A stretch of DNA of 64,000 bases. Origin: Phoronis australis. Taxonomy: Eukaryota; Phoronida; Phoronidae. Made by a program: the position numbers and the translations under genes. The DNA lies in assembly GCA_002633005.1 (NCBI GenBank), contig NMRA01000185.1, forward strand, positions 371,854 through 435,853, written 5' to 3'. Below the pieces are notes generated by a model. It made no database searches. It saw only the letters and a program-made list of their open reading frames with translations, and was not told the DNA's origin. This document shows positions 1-13,500 of this stretch, one piece after another (position 1 is the stretch's first letter; every line of letters begins with the position of its first letter).

Positions 1-754
1 CAGTAGAAATAAAAATTCATGGGTGGTGGTCGTTCCTGTAAGAAGTGATGCATTAAAAATGGGTGGTATTTTTGACCTGTTAATGTTGACGGGTTGGTTA
101 CTTCAGCCGTCAAAACTCAACAAAATGCACCTGGCATAAATCCTAACTTATCTCAATACAAAAAAGCCCATATTGCCAGTGAACAGAGTGCAATATATTC
201 ACTAAGCCATTAATCAAGTCATGGGCAACTTGATTTGAGCCAACGGTTTGTCTGCAGTCCTATTGAATTGAAAAGTTATGCAACACTAAACTGGTGTTAA
301 CACATACAAGAAAATTGAGATGATTTTTAAATAAAAAGTATGAGGAGTAAGATAAACAAGTTCCAATATTCACTTGACATAGAAGTATAAAAGAGTTCAT
401 GGAGACAGTTTGAGATTCATAGATCCTTATAATTGAAAAAATGTTCATTGAAATTATAGACACATGGTGAACAGAGACACCTGGTGGCTGCCAAAAGCAT
501 TGCTCACAGGCTACTTTTAGTTTTTGACAATATTGGTTAAGACAACTAGTTCTTATCTGTCAATCATCTAAGTTCTTAACAGGTCCTCCTGGAGGCAATT
601 TGTTTGCAAGTGTTGGATTTTATATTTTAACCTATTAAAAATAATTTAAAAAATTATGGGTCATCGGTTGGAGAAATAAATGAAAAATATGGGTGGTGGG
701 TACGAAATAAAAGTGCCTTCCCCCCTCCCATACAGATTTTGCTGGAACAGCCCT
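1..754 (-). mobile_element. MITE, GGGCTGTTCCAG family, copy 1 (cut by window edge)
   Basis: The right end (about 713-754) is the reverse complement of the left end of the element at 47991-48551: AGGGCTGTTCCAG, then AAAATCT, then a G-rich run and GGCA. The first bases of the window (GAAATAAAAATTCATGGGTGG) match the sequence just inside the other terminus of that copy, so only about 40 nt are missing. No ORF is present. CAGGG-type ends suggest a hAT-derived non-autonomous element, which is an inference. Confidence 0.7.
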
Positions 755-1571
755 AAGTATAGATTAAGATTCTCTAAGCCTGTTAAATACACAACTTGAT
801 TGTATTCACGAATCTTTTGAACTAGATATTGATTCAGCTGATATCAACACATCGTTATTCTTTGAAATTGTTGCCATTTTTGGGTAAGGCTAGAGTAGCA
901 ATAACACAGGAAGCACAAAACCACAGGATATTTTCAAAACTTCTTCCCACCCAAACTTTTGAGCCAGACTGAGGCAAGCGCAATGCAAAATTCCAAACAC
1001 TTGTCAGTTATTTTCCCCCATTTCACTAAATCCATCTTCTGTTCAGAATGGACACTCAGACATACCTCTGAGGCAGGAGCAACCAAAACAGCACCTAATC
1101 TAAAAAAATCATATTTCAACGTCAAGAGATTCCCAGTGGCCCTAAACCTTGTGAAACCTGAGTGTGTGAGTTGCTTAACAAGCCGAAGTGAGTCAAACTG
1201 GGCAACTCGAGTTGCCGAGGTCACCAAGTCCACTTTCCTGTCTGTTTCTATGAATCGGCTCAACACCTTGTCCAACAATTTGAATTGACACCAGGACATG
1301 TGATGGTCATGTTGAAATCACCACAACAAAAAAACTACAGTCAACAAAATCAATTCATAGACCTTTGTGATAGTACCCCTCATTAACCTTGCAGAGAGCC
1401 AGACTTTTGATAACATGGGCAGTTAAAAAGAACAAACAAGCACAGAATCAAGTTTATCCAGGTAAATGTCCAGGGAATTTAAACTAAGAAATCTGGTGGC
1501 AGTCGCTCAAAAGTGAAATGTTGAAAATCCAAGGGCCGGCGTTACTGGCACAAGTACGGTATGTAACTTAC
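755..1571. other. EEF1AKMT2 intron 5 or 3' region, unassigned
   Basis: Both strands have an open frame over about 930-1300, but the residues do not match the missing C-terminal block of EEF1AKMT2 and no good acceptor precedes it. I see no other feature. Confidence 0.4.
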
Positions 1572-4500
1572 TCTTTTCAAAATGGCTGCTTATTTCCTCT
1601 TTCGTCCAGTTGCATGATGACATTACAAACATTCCATTGTCTTTTACCATATTGCATACAGTCTGAATATAGAGTTCCCTCTTTTCCAGTACACAATCAA
1701 AGTTCAGATTAATGGAGTCGTAAGTTCCCTTATCAATAAGTACATCATACTGCCTCCTCATAGCTGGGCTATCCCCTGGCCGTAAAATGTCACACACCTG
1801 CAAATTGTAACAAAATCATGAGATAGGTAACATTGACTGTGCTGGAAATGTAGGGCACAAAATGGCAGACATGAGAAATTTCAATTTCTCACTGTTATCA
1901 TAAATTTAAAGAATGAGATTAATACCACAATAATCAATACTTTACCATGTTCAAGTTCTATGCCATAGATACCACAACACTGGCCGATGGCCATGGCCCC
2001 CCCCTAAAATTCTCCTAGATACCATTCGGCAGTTCGGGGTGCAAATTACTGAGGGGGGCTCAGGGGGCAAATGCACATTGTATAGGCCTTGAACAAAGCC
2101 CGTTTATCAATAATGTTCACAAACCCAAAAATTCGAGACCCTGCATCCCTACATTTTAGGCTGGCCGAGCGCATGTGGCGAAATTCTGGTTATTCCTGTG
2201 CCCTGCCCCCTCCCCCAACTCAAAATCCTGTATCCACCCCTGCACAAGATATTCTGAAAACTTGTGAAAATTCACTATGATGTCAGGAGTCTTTAACAAG
2301 AGCAACGCGGAGCATTGAAATGCGCCCATGAATGCACCGCTAACGTTGTGCTTCTAGGGGTGTTTATTTGGAACATAAAAATTTGCAACCCGATGGCACA
2401 AAATATGTCAAATCCATCTGAGAACTTGTATGTGTTATCAAAGCTATTTACCAAATTTCATAAAAATCTGTCAAGGAACTTCTGAGAAAACACAGGAAAA
2501 TGAAAAAATGAAATTGTCACTAAGAGGCTATAAGCGCAAAAAAACATAACTGCCACAAAGAGGCACCAAAGTAGATAAAGTCGTCAGAAAATCATCGTCA
2601 GATTTCCTCTTCCCATTAGGAACATAAATGCCAATTTCCACAACCATCCTTAGAGTGGTTTGGTTGACAGAAAGGCAGACGTCAAATAACAAGACTCGAA
2701 AACAGTAAAAATGGCCACAAGGTGGCGAAAAATGCCTCGAATTTTACCGAAAACCGGATGATAGCGTCACCTCACTAATAGATGCCTAACTGCCAAATTT
2801 TATGAAAATCCATTGACGATCCTTAAAGATGCAGAGGTAAACGTAAAAAAATAAAATTGCCACTGGGGGGCGCATTGGTAGCCTGATCGTCCGAAAGTCG
2901 TCATCCTCTGTAGTCAACTTCATATAAATACACCAACAAAATTCAATAAAGATCCTGTAGAGCATTTAGGAGATACAGCCATGGGCACAAAAACAAACAA
3001 AACTGCCACTAGGAGGCGCCATAGTATTCCAAGTCATCGGAAAATCATCATCAGCCGCCCTCTTCACAGTAAGAACATATATGCCAACTTTCAAAATCAT
3101 ACCTAGAACGGTTTGGTTGATAGAACGGCGGACGCCAAAAACAGACTCAAAAACAATACAGCCATGGGCGCAAAAACAAACAAAAATGCCACTAGGAGGC
3201 GCCACAGTTGTGGAAGTAGTCGGAAAATCATCGTCAGTCACCCTCTTCACAATAAGAACATATATGCTAATTTTCAAAATCATTCCTAGAGCGGTTTGGT
3301 TGATAGAACGGCGGACGCCAAAAAACAGACTCGAAAACAGTAACAAGAGCAACATGGAGTGTTGAAATGCACCCACGAATGCATTGCAAATGGTGTGCTT
3401 TTAAGGTTATCTATTTGTATCGTAAAAATGGCCACTAGATGGCGCAAAAACATAAAATCCATCCAAAAACAGGAACATACCGTATTTCATAAAAATCTGT
3501 CAAGGAACTTCAGAGAACCAAAGGAAAACAGAATAAAATGAAATTGCCACTAGTGGGCACAGTGCCCTTGGATCTGCCTGAAAGTCGTCGTCTGTTGTTA
3601 TCTTCATATAAATACACTTACTAAATTTAGTAAAAATCCTGCAATGGGTTTAGGAGATACAACTATGGGCGCAAAACAAAACTACCACTAGGAGACGCCA
3701 CAGTAGTCAGTCACCATCATCAAAGGTCGTTTTCACACTAAGAACACATATATTTAATATATATTTTCAAATGATTTGGTTGATACAGGGATGGAAGCCA
3801 AAAACAAGATTTGAAAACAGGAAAAATGGCCACTAGGTGGTGCAAAATACCTCGACTCCATCCAAAAAAGGAAGATAGAGCCATCACACCAATAGATGCC
3901 TATATTTAAAATTTTATAAAAATCTGTTGAGGCCATTTGAAGATACAGAGTTAAACGTAAAAAACTAAAATTTTCATTAGGGGGCACAGCAGTAGTCAGA
4001 TTTGTCCAAAAGTCGTCGTCATCCGTAGTCAACATCATATACATACACTTGCTAAATTAAGTAAAGATCCTGTTAACGGTTTAGGAGATACAGCCATAGG
4101 CGCAAAAAAACAAAACTGCCACAAGGAGGCGCCACAGTAGTCGAAATCGTCGGAAAATCATCGTCAACCGTTTTCTTTATAGTAAACACATACATGCCAA
4201 TTTTCACAATCATCCTTTGAGCGGTTTGGTTGATAGAGGGGTGGACGCAAAAAAACAGTAAAAATGGCCACTAGGTGGTGCAAACTACGTCGAATCCATC
4301 CAAAAACGGGAGGTTAGCGTCATCTCACCAATAGGTGCCTACATACCAAAATGAAAATCCAATAAGGACTTTTGCAGATACAGAGGTAAACGTAAAAAAA
4401 TAAAATTGATACTAGGGAGCACACCCATAGTCGGATCGTCCAAAAGTCGTCGTGGTCTGTTGCAAACATCATATAAATATACTTACTAAATTTCATAAAG

Positions 4501-7500
4501 ATCCTGCGAACGGTTAAGGACATACATCCACAGGCGCAAAAAAACAAAACTGCCACTAGGAGGTGCCACAGTAGTCAAAATCGTTGGAAAATCAACGTCA
4601 ACCGTCCTCTTCACAGTAAGCACATACATGCCAATTTTCACAATCATCCTTTGAGCTGTTTGGTTGATAGAGGAGTGGACACAAAAAAAAACGACTCGAA
4701 AACAGTTAAAATGGCCACTAGGTGGCACAAACTACGTCAAATCCATCCGAAAACGAGAGGATAGCGTCACCTAACTAATAGGTGCCTACATACCAAATTT
4801 CATGAAAATCTGTTGAGGACTTTTTAAGATACAAAGGTAAGCGTAAAAAACTAAAATTGCCACTAGGAGGCACACCGGTAGTCGGATCCGTCCGAAAGTT
4901 CGCTCATGCCGTCCCATTCATCAACGGAACATATGTGCCAAATTTCATGAACGTACCGGTATGTCAAAGGATTTTGGAGATATCCATGATAGCAAGTAAC
5001 AGCATATGTTCACGAAAACAACAACGGTTTTAAAACTTGACATGTTTCGGTGTCATTTATTAAACACCATCCTCAGAAGTCATAATACAGTGGCCACCTA
5101 GCTAGGCCCAGCAACAAGTAATGAAGCACAGATAGAGTCAGTTACAGGGAGTGTTGGTGTAGTTCATTGTCACTCCCTGTAACTGACTCTATCTGTGCTT
5201 CATTACTTGTTGCTGGGCCTAGCTAGGTGGCCACTGTATTATGACTTCTGAGGATGGTGTTTAATAAATGACACCGAAACATGTCAAGTTTTAAAACCGT
5301 TGTTGTTTTCGTGAACATTTTGGAGATAGAGCAGCGGACGCCGGACGGACACCGGCTAGACGGACGGACAGACGGAGATGACGTCCTAATGCATCCACAT
5401 ATAAATATGTGGGCGCATAAAAATGGCCACTAGGTGGCGCAAAATACCTTGAATCCGTCCAAAAACAGGAGGATGGCATCATCTCACTAATAGATGCCTA
5501 ACTTCCAAATTTTATGAAAATCCATTGAGGACATCCAAAGATACAGAGGTAAGCGTAAAAATGAAATTGTCACAAGGGGGCACATCGGTAGTCGGAGAGG
5601 TCTGAAATTCGTCGTAGTTAGTTGTCAGCTTCATAGAAACACATCTGCCAAACCTCATCAAGATCCTGTGAGGGGTTTAAGAAATACAGTTGTGGACGCC
5701 GGACGACCGGACAGACAGAGACGACTGCAATATGCGACCACAAATAAATATGTGGGCGCATAAAAATGAAAAAAATTAAATTTTTGCAATTCTGAAATTA
5801 GGACAATTTTACTAACAGTTTCATGAAGTCTGAATGTCACGTGATGATTTTGATGACTTACCCCCGACAGCCAGATCAAATTCTAAGAAAAGAGACATTT
5901 ACAAGACAAAAGTGTCAAGCAGAACAACCCTACAGGGTGGAAGTTATTATTTTTAAATATTAAACATCTAATCCACTCCCAATCAGCAATACTCGACATC
6001 AAAAAGTTTGTTCTGAATTCGACCACTTAGCCTCCAACTCCAACGTTTGTGACAAACTCTGCCTTACTGACATTAGAAATGATCCAAGCCAAATAGCTCA
6101 TTCCCAACTACAATTCATTGTATTTGCCTTCAATGTCTTTGCCCAACTTTTTCCCAAGACTATAATGACTAAAACTGCATGCATGGCATCAGCAGCCGAA
6201 AACGAAAACTTAGTACGACGATGAAACTTTAAACAACCAGTACACTCTTACTCAAGAATGAGTCTTTTGAAATAGCGGTGGGTTAATTCAATATACTAGC
6301 ACTAGGTGGAGTAACTAGTACTCACCAGGTGGCTTCAAAACTTTTCAGCCACTGGTAGAGGTACCCAAACTAAAAGACATTCTGTGATGATGATACTTGT
6401 CTCAAAACGTTACTACAAGAGCATTTGGATTTTGATTTTGTGCGACAACAGAGCACCCTTCTTTCAAGGGATTGTCTATGCACCCAAGACATTGTAATGG
6501 TACTATAAATACCCTTGCGAGATAAGACCCAAGATGGACTCTAACCTCCCTTCCCATGATGCCATAGTACTAATCTGCACAACAGGAATTAACCTATCAC
6601 CAGGATTTGAGTGACGGCTGAACTGACTAATCAGAACCTAGCATTCTTGACACACCTTCATTTCCAAGCTGCCATTTTACACGACAAACAACAATTTGCC
6701 AGGTAAAGCTTATTGTTTGTTTGTCGACGTTTCGCAAGAGGGTGGAGCTTGCGATAGGTCAATTCGCCTGAGGTTTGTAAGTCTCGTGATTTCCACATGC
6801 AAAGCTATAGACTTTAGGAGACGGCCATTTGTCCCCCTTCTGCTCAATTTGGAAAATCGCAAGTGGTGTGTTCTACATGCAGCACATTGAGTCATTTCCG
6901 TGACTGATTGCTTATTAATTAGATGCTTAGATCTCTTGTGACATCACCTCAAATTTCACATGCACGTCCTCTTTCATAGCCACAGAACTCGCAAGCTGAA
7001 TGGCCATTTCACAGTAGTCTATACCAGTCAAGTCCGTGAACCCTTTAGAAGCCTGTGAGATACAAAGGTGACTTTTTAAAGCTGTTAATGCACATCTACC
7101 ATCATAACACCAGTAATTAATTATTTGTTCAACATTATGTAAATGTATAATATTACTTATATGCGCTAATTGCAAAGCTATACCAAAGCTAGTTTACGAT
7201 GAAACAACACCTCAGGGTGAGACAAAAGGTCATATATATATTATGGCAAACCAAACTATTACAGATATCGATAAATACAAAAGTTATAAAATATGTTGAG
7301 TTTCTTCGAAAACACGACTAAACTTTTTGTTTGAAAGCTTGATACTAAGGTGCTCCAAGTGTCGAAACAATCTTTTTTCGGGTGTGCAGCTACGTAGCAA
7401 AACACCAAGAGATATAACAAGCAAACAAATTAAAACACTAGCTATATTTCGAGACTGCATATCTCATCATCAGGCAATAAGTGGAATGAACATATACATA

Positions 7501-10500
7501 GCAAAATAAACAGAGAAATACACGACAGCGAGAAAAGGGGCATACAAGCAGAAAGTGTGAATGCAACACACGGTACGAAGCCCACAACCCTATTTTGCTA
7601 TGTATCTGCACTAAATTACTATTGAGAAATACATAGGGTAAATAATATGTTGAGAAGATTTTAAACAGAATATTTTGTATATATTTAGTGCTAAAAGTAG
7701 AACATGCAGGGTTTAGAATAACCAATCACAAAAAAGAGGAAAATTTTCCAGGTGATATATCGTACCACAAATAGACTTGTGTCACACATATATCTTGTGT
7801 TGTAATATTTAACTGACATAAACGTTTTTGCATGAATAAAGTGAAAATAACGATAAGAAAGACAAAAAAGAGGAAACTGGCAATCAAATAAGAAAAAATC
7901 AAAAACAAAAAAAGGAAATCCTCTTAAAAGGGAAAATTCCAAGCCCTGAATAAGAGCATTCAGCAAGAGCAATGCAAAGCGGTGAACTGTGCAGAGCAAT
8001 GGATGCCAAACAATTAAACGTTCGATTGTGCGGAGATGACAGTATATTACGTACATATACAGTACAAGACAAATTCATTAGACAAAATATCGCTATCACT
8101 AAACATAACAGATAATAACTGTTAGACAAAATTTCAAATACAAAATGGCCTCACCACCTTACTAATTTTTCTGCTAATTCCCCCTTCATTCTCAGTCATC
8201 AGGGGAGACTACTCTGACAATTAATTCAAATTCTGCCCAGCCGCCATGTTGTCTGAATACTTTTGGCTTGTACTGTATTTGGGTGCATTAAAAGAATTGG
8301 TTTAAGAAAACTGGAAATTTACGTCGTCAAAAGCTACAGAAGAGTCAAAGCTTCATACAACCATAGCTAGGTCGTCCTCAGTCAGTAGCAAACCAAGCAC
8401 GAGGCGATGAGTCAAGCCAAGCAAGCAATCGATGAATGATGATGTCATATCCTGTAAAATTTGTTCAGAAAGTTCAGTGTTTAAAATGGCACTGCACGTT
8501 GCTTTAAGAAAATGTTGCTTGATGTTACCATGGATACAGAATGTGTTGCAAAGTGTTTAAGCAACATCTCACGGTGAAATAGGCCATTCTCAGCCAGCAG
8601 CAAATTAAGCACAAGGTGATGAATCAAGCCAAGCAAGCAACCGAATGGTGATGTCATATCCTGCAAAATTTGTTCAGAAAATTCGGTCTTTAAAACTGGC
8701 ATTGCACGTGGCTTTAAGAAAGTGTTGCTTTATAGTTACAACTATGGATACAGAATATGTTGCAAAGTGTTTAGGAACATCTCATGGTGAAATAGGTCGT
8801 TTTCAGTCAGCAGCAAACCAAGCACGAGGTGATGAATCAAGCCAAGCAAGCAATCGATGAATGGTGATGTCATGTCCTGCAAAATATGTCTAGAAAACTC
8901 GGTCTTTGAAATTGGCACTGCACGTGGCTTTAAGAAAGTGTTGCTTTATGTAACCATGGATACTGAATATATTGAGAAGCGTTTAACTCAACATCTCACG
9001 GTGAAATTCTGAGCATATGTAGCAGTGCTCTTGCGGGAAATTGCGGAAATTTCACTGGGCACTGAAAAAGCACATTCAATACTCACAATATCATTGCCTA
9101 CAACACAAGAAGTTTGAATCCGTTCAGGTTAAAACCTGGAACATTTGAATCGAGTCAAACAAAAAGTAGGTATGGGCATAAAGCCAAGCCCATAATGTTT
9201 GAATAGTCAAAGAATTGTGTTAATGCTACTAATAACAGTTGAAGATGCACTTTGCAGTATTTTGGTGGCTAAGAAATGGAAATCCAACTGAGCTTTATAC
9301 TCTCACTAGAAATGAGCCTCGTAATAATATTCCCTACCGTGATAGCATTCTATCTCCATTACCAACAAGAATTTCGAAATCAACACCGATTCGAGAAAAC
9401 CTTATCGAGGTTTTGTCTGTGGCTTGTGTTGCTGGCTAATTGGGCAACAATTCAAGATTGGATAAGGCCGGCCTACTTTTAACATCTGGGTAGGTAAGTA
9501 GGCCAAAAAATGTATAGCTTCGTACATCAATTTTGCTATTATTTCTCAACCAATGAACCAGGCGTTCTTTAAGAATCTTAAGAATAAGAATCTTAAGAAA
9601 TTAACTACTGTACTCACTTTTGCAATTATGTCGAAGGATTTTTGCCTGTTTTTTGTAATGAAAAAAACCAAGTTGCCGGTAAGACAGTCTCATCAATCAA
9701 GCAAAAGTGCAAAATTAATCATAGCACTTTATGTAGAGTAAAAAATAAGAAGTCTGAGGAATTTTGTTAATAAGATTTTCTGAGTCAACGGGTTTTTAGC
9801 AGGTCGGTCATGTAAGGGCAAGCCAACTTGATTTTTTATTAGGCTTGCAAGTGGCAACACATTCTGTTATGTGTTTTGAATAGTTTGATTTTCATTTGCC
9901 ATCTGTCGGTGGTTTTTGCGTTAGTGATGCAGCCTCTACAGCATCTCATTTCCCACGTGACATTGTTCTTCAATAATATTTGCATAAGTGAGACTGTTTG
10001 ACTGATCGTCATTTTAAGAGTAATGCGCCAATTTGATTCCTTATTACTCCAACACCTTTGCCAATAACTTTGGTTACAGTTTTGTCATTGTGATTTATGC
10101 CACCAATTGGTGTAAGTATATTGTAGTTAGCTTGATAATATTGTCAGAGATTCAACATTGTAACGCGTTTTCTAAGTACCTTTTTGTATTACTGTAGACT
10201 CAAGGAGTTTAACGTTTGTTTAAGTATATAGGCAGTGTGAAACATTGCCAATGTAATTTGTAAATGACTAACACATTGTCTGACACAACGGTTTTGCACG
10301 TTACAGTTGAATCGAGCAACTAACAAAAAATAAAGTTTACTGCACCTCATGCTTACGTTCATTTATGTCGGCTTAATGATTTTCGTGACCACAGTTGTTT
10401 TAATATTCCGTAGCACGTTGGTTGAAGATTCAACATCGGTAGCAAAATCCAGCTCTAAAAAATTTCAGTTGGATCTACAATGTGTATTTACAGGAAAGTG

Positions 10501-13500
10501 AATCGCAGTTGTTTTGGGAGCTGGAAATCCGTGTGATACCATTTTTAGACGTTGGCACCTTTAACAAGCTTAAATAGGTAGTAAATGAGGCAAAGATAAA
10601 TTCAAGATGAGTATATAAATCAACGTTGGTATTTAAAAGTGAAAAATTTAACAACTAGGACATTAAACTCGGATCTGAGTACAACACTTTTTGTCATTTG
10701 GAGGTACCCCTACCAATTCAACCAGCATAGCTCCATTACCACAGCCGAGGTCCAGCACAGATTGGTCAGTGGACACCTCAGAACATTCTTCCAGCCAACG
10801 GACCACCCGATACATGCTCTGTTCTCCATACCTGTCAAAAATGTCACATGTCATGAACACTCACAAATAAAACAGTTTTCCAGCACGCAATTTGCAGTTG
10901 TATTCAACAGCAAACAGCTCATAACAAGTCAAACATTGGCAAACTAATTACCTTTAATTGAGTTATGAAGTTCAACAAATGCACTCATACCCTGCGTGGG
11001 CGGAGGTGTGATCTACAAGAGTGTACACCCACTCTATGATCAAGAGTGAAGTTCACAATTCACATACAGAAAGCAGCAGAAGACAAACAGTCGCACGTAA
11101 CAGGGGCGGATCCAGGGTTTTCATTTAGGGGTGGCCAGGGAGAGTCTTAGCCAGGATTTTGCCCGTCAGGCATTCGCACCCCCGAACTGCAAAACGGAAT
11201 CTGGGAGAGTTTTAGGGAGGGCCATGGCCCCCTTGGCCCCCTCTAAATCCGCCACTGTGTAATTAGCACCTCAGAAGAAAACAGAACGTACAAATGACAC
11301 TCATCAGGCCATTGTAGGTTGTTTAAAGCACGATCTATGCACTGGTAATTCTGTAACTCACCACACGTCTCCTATATCACCGCTGTCTTCAAAGTTGCTC
11401 ATTTCCTGTGTGTAAGTTTCGTCCCAACTGCAAAATACAAAAGTAAGTAAACTACAATCTGGCACAATCATGCTGATCCCAGATGGTATATATAATATAT
11501 ATATATATATACACACATCGGCCCTCGACACAGGTGAAAATGCCCGCTCAAAAATATGAGTGACATCATATCTGCACCAATAAAAAGTGACGGTTGACGA
11601 CAAAAAAAAACGCCAAACATACCCTCTGCACCACTTCAAATAATACAAGTGAAGTCCATTTCCTAATTGTATTTCACTTTTTCTACTCACACTTACAGGC
11701 CTGTACTCACTCATGTTTAATCCTGTAAATCCTGCCCAACTCCTGGCCTACTAGACAGAGGCACAGAAATGTAAGTTAAACAATGATTTTTTTTCCACAT
11801 GATCCAAACACAACGCGTAAAATTTGGACTACCGGCTCCCAAACAATACCTGTAGATAGTCAACACAAAATAGCTATCACTGAAGAGGCCACCCTCATTT
11901 TAAATATCACAATAAAAAAATAAACAATACATCTCTGCAGCAGCCACATCTCACATAACAAAGCGCCCTCTATGATTCTGCTGCGGTATTTACCCACAAT
12001 GCTGTATGTTTGCATGACGTGCTGGGCCATACTAATCACAATTTCACATCCGCATATAAGTTTAACATTTGTCATTCTGACGCCAACTACATTTCACTGT
12101 CATGTAGTGAGTTGAAATGAACAAAAAATCTGAAGCTAAATGTGACGCAGCAACGTGTCCGACTCGACTCAGAAGTTTACTTTTCGATAACTAAGTCTAT
12201 CATGCAATGCTTTTTTTCTGCCCCAGTAAATGAATGGAGTTGAATCTGGTATGTGAGACATCTGGAAAACAGAGCTCAACTGGCTTAGAATGCTTTTCTA
12301 CGTACTCTAAGACATACCGATAAGAATAACAACAGGCCACAGCACAGACAGCAGGAACTGAGTGAAGTCGGGATTTTCTGATAGATGTCACCCTATTACA
12401 TTTCACCTTTTAAACACACTGGAGAAACCTTGGCAGTGACTGACCAACCCTATTTTTCATAAGGTTTTCATGAGATGACCTTTGACCTGTGAGTAATGTC
12501 ATAGCACAAATAAATACATATGGTAAATTCAGTGCTAAAAAACGATCAAAAACAAATCTAACTTGAAGACAGAGCATGTAACAAACTTTGTACTATTATT
12601 TAAATCCTACAGCAAATCTTGCAGCTATCAAAAACAACAAGAAAACGTTTGTCACAACCAACAGCTTGTTGAAACCAAACCATTCCAAAACCATAACAGC
12701 ACAGTGACAGTCTCATTGATGACACCTATGTAACCTTACATACACTATCCAACATGTTAGCATGTTATGCACAGCACTACAAAACCTTCACAGAGACATT
12801 TATTGTGCAAATGGAAAACTAAATAGCTAACTTGAAATTACAATACTTTTAATTGACAACAACCAGAACACAGGATTGATTCATGAATTTTTGGTGTTGT
12901 CACTAACATCCTGGCAATCTGGAATGGATCATAAAACTAAAAAAGATCGTGGGTACACTGTCGTATATGGGTGCACTTGTGCTATTCACAGAGCAAGGGT
13001 GTTACAATATCATATCTAATCGCTGACTGCTTCTCCAATAAAGGAGGTCCTAATATAATTACCCATGACCTACTCCCTGAAAAACACATTTTCTCTACCG
13101 CAAAACAGACGGAAAAGCCCAGTACAGACATTGATGGCAAATATTAACATACATTCTTGAATGGATGCGTCATGAATTTGGTTGTTTACAATTTCTCATT
13201 GACACCTCAGTCAAGTAGCAAAGTTATAGTCCTTAAGTTGAATATTCATACCTGCACATGATAAAATCATGGATCAAACCTTCATCCATTGCTTCAACAG
13301 GAATATTCGCTGCCACTAATCTGAGTTATTACAATCTCAAGTTTGCAATTTTCTCTTGGCCTACTTAGCATTGCTTGGGCCTTTAAGGGACGAAGTCAAA
13401 TTTCATCCCAATCTAAATGCACATTAGGATCTACTAGTACTCATGTTATTCCTAGCTACCCAGTACTAACACAACCTATATGCATTTTCCCATGAAGACC

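Larger units (their letters stand above)
2715..5440 (+). promoter_or_regulatory. Cluster of CTCF-like motifs inside the tandem array
   Basis: Sites matching CCANNAGRNGGCRN occur at 2715-2728, 3006-3019, 3189-3202, 3432-3445, 4715-4728, 4860-4873 and 5427-5440, and one near 4119. About ten further copies have one or two changes. The best read GGCCACTAGGTGGCGC and GGCCACTAGATGGCGC, very near the bilaterian CTCF core. That CTCF binds here is an inference from motif alone. Confidence 0.4.
2280..5760 (+). repeat. Tandem array of a ~440-bp repeat with CTCF-like motifs
   Basis: Homologous points recur at about 2704, 3424, 3824, 4255 and 4708, with another copy at 5420 after an insertion, giving a usual period near 440 bp. 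Each unit has about three evenly spaced (~145 bp) copies of a CCACTAGGNGGCGC-type word. Shared blocks include GCGGTTTGGTTGATAGA and ATCCTG..GGTTTAGGAGATAC. Copies end in a palindrome around CACATATAAATATGTGGGCGC (5396-5408, and near 5745). It lies in EEF1AKMT2 intron 4. Inverted relatives lie at 27170-27848. No coding function is supported. Confidence 0.85.

Noticed and set aside
934-1299. 121-residue minus-strand frame as the last exon of EEF1AKMT2
   Set aside because: It lacks the FGGxxGNxV block, no acceptor fits the phase, and the opposite strand is equally open.
2966-4728. Frames with repeated ALGMILKI/AVWLIERRTP-like peptides
   Set aside because: The repeats come from the ~440-bp DNA repeat, are open on both strands and are broken between units.
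7438-8129. Several hydrophobic minus-strand frames resembling membrane proteins
   Set aside because: They coincide with the T-rich interior and flank of a MITE.
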